Under the pieces are notes generated by a model. It did not search any database, was not told where the DNA came from, and saw only the letters and a list, made by a program, of their open reading frames with translations. 13,276 nucleotides of DNA from Planctomycetota bacterium. GTDB lineage: Bacteria; Planctomycetota; Phycisphaerae; Sedimentisphaerales; Anaerohalosphaeraceae. Both the position numbers and the translations under genes were made by a program. The stretch is from the NCBI GenBank assembly GCA_003644175.1, contig QNBS01000030.1, forward strand, positions 1 through 13,276, read 5' to 3'. Position 1 is the first letter of the stretch; each line of letters starts with the position of its first letter. This document shows, one piece after another, positions 13,261 to 13,276 of the stretch.

Positions 13261-13276
13261 GTTGCATGAATGCGAC
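13261..13276. promoter_or_regulatory. Upstream activator palindrome 2, at the window edge
   Basis: GTTGCA and TGCGAC arms around four bases, one mismatch between the arms, sharing the half-site of palindrome 1. Centre-to-centre distance is 34 bp, about three helical turns, so the two sites face the same side of the DNA. The site may extend or repeat beyond the window. Confidence 0.6.

Noticed and set aside
1..13276. CRISPR arrays, tRNA or rRNA genes, riboswitches
   Set aside because: No regularly spaced repeats, cloverleaf or rRNA-like segments, or recognisable riboswitch cores were seen on either strand.

Overview
All convincing genes in this 13.3 kb window lie on the minus strand and are tightly packed, with overlaps such as TAGTG and TAATG and mostly clear Shine-Dalgarno (SD) sites. 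Gene order in the direction of transcription runs from about 13100 down to 1. The content points to a strictly anaerobic bacterium. The main block resembles the anaerobe-specific 'orange protein' (ORP) gene clusters known from Desulfovibrio: NifX/NifB-type cofactor-binding domains, MinD-type ATPases carrying an inserted two-cluster ferredoxin, and an Mrp ATPase fused to a NifX-type domain. The Tat-exported lipoprotein sulfatase and the def-fmt pair would suit a Planctomycetota (Phycisphaerae-like) host, but that assignment is inference.

Control region (13089-13276): a near-consensus sigma-54 promoter (GG/GC at -24/-12) lies 22 bases upstream of the first start codon. About 100-150 bp further upstream are two 16-bp palindromes with GTCGCA/TGCGAC-type arms, the arrangement expected for a sigma-54 enhancer-binding activator. 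The second palindrome sits on the window edge, so the activator gene and perhaps a divergent operon lie just outside.

Main operon, upstream half (13088-8356): NifX-like protein with an Arg/Cys-rich tail, DUF89 phosphatase-like protein, a glycine-rich DUF5320-like protein fused to a ferredoxin, a small glycine-rich zinc-ribbon protein, a DUF5320 protein, a strong intercistronic hairpin, a second NifX-like protein, DUF1847, an 85-residue unknown, and a MinD/ferredoxin ATPase.

Middle (8300-6651): a Tat/lipobox sulfatase breaks the theme. A 42-residue ORF follows that keeps only the start of a MinD Walker A motif.

Downstream half (6636-1535): a CoA-disulfide-reductase/NADH-oxidase-like flavoprotein, a second MinD/ferredoxin ATPase, Mrp-ORP (ATPase plus NifX domain, with an internal SD and ATG at the domain junction), a stand-alone NifX-like protein, and a fusion of a complete IscU/NifU scaffold domain to a metallo-beta-lactamase-fold hydrolase.

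Tail (1534-1): a sparse region with a 49-codon Cys-rich gene flanked by opposite-strand coding-like remnants, then peptide deformylase and a chimeric or truncated methionyl-tRNA formyltransferase.

Together the operon looks like machinery to build, carry and deliver metal-sulfur clusters: IscU scaffold, P-loop cluster carriers, NifX-type acceptors, ferredoxins and a flavin reductase, all under sigma-54 control. No nitrogenase structural genes are present.
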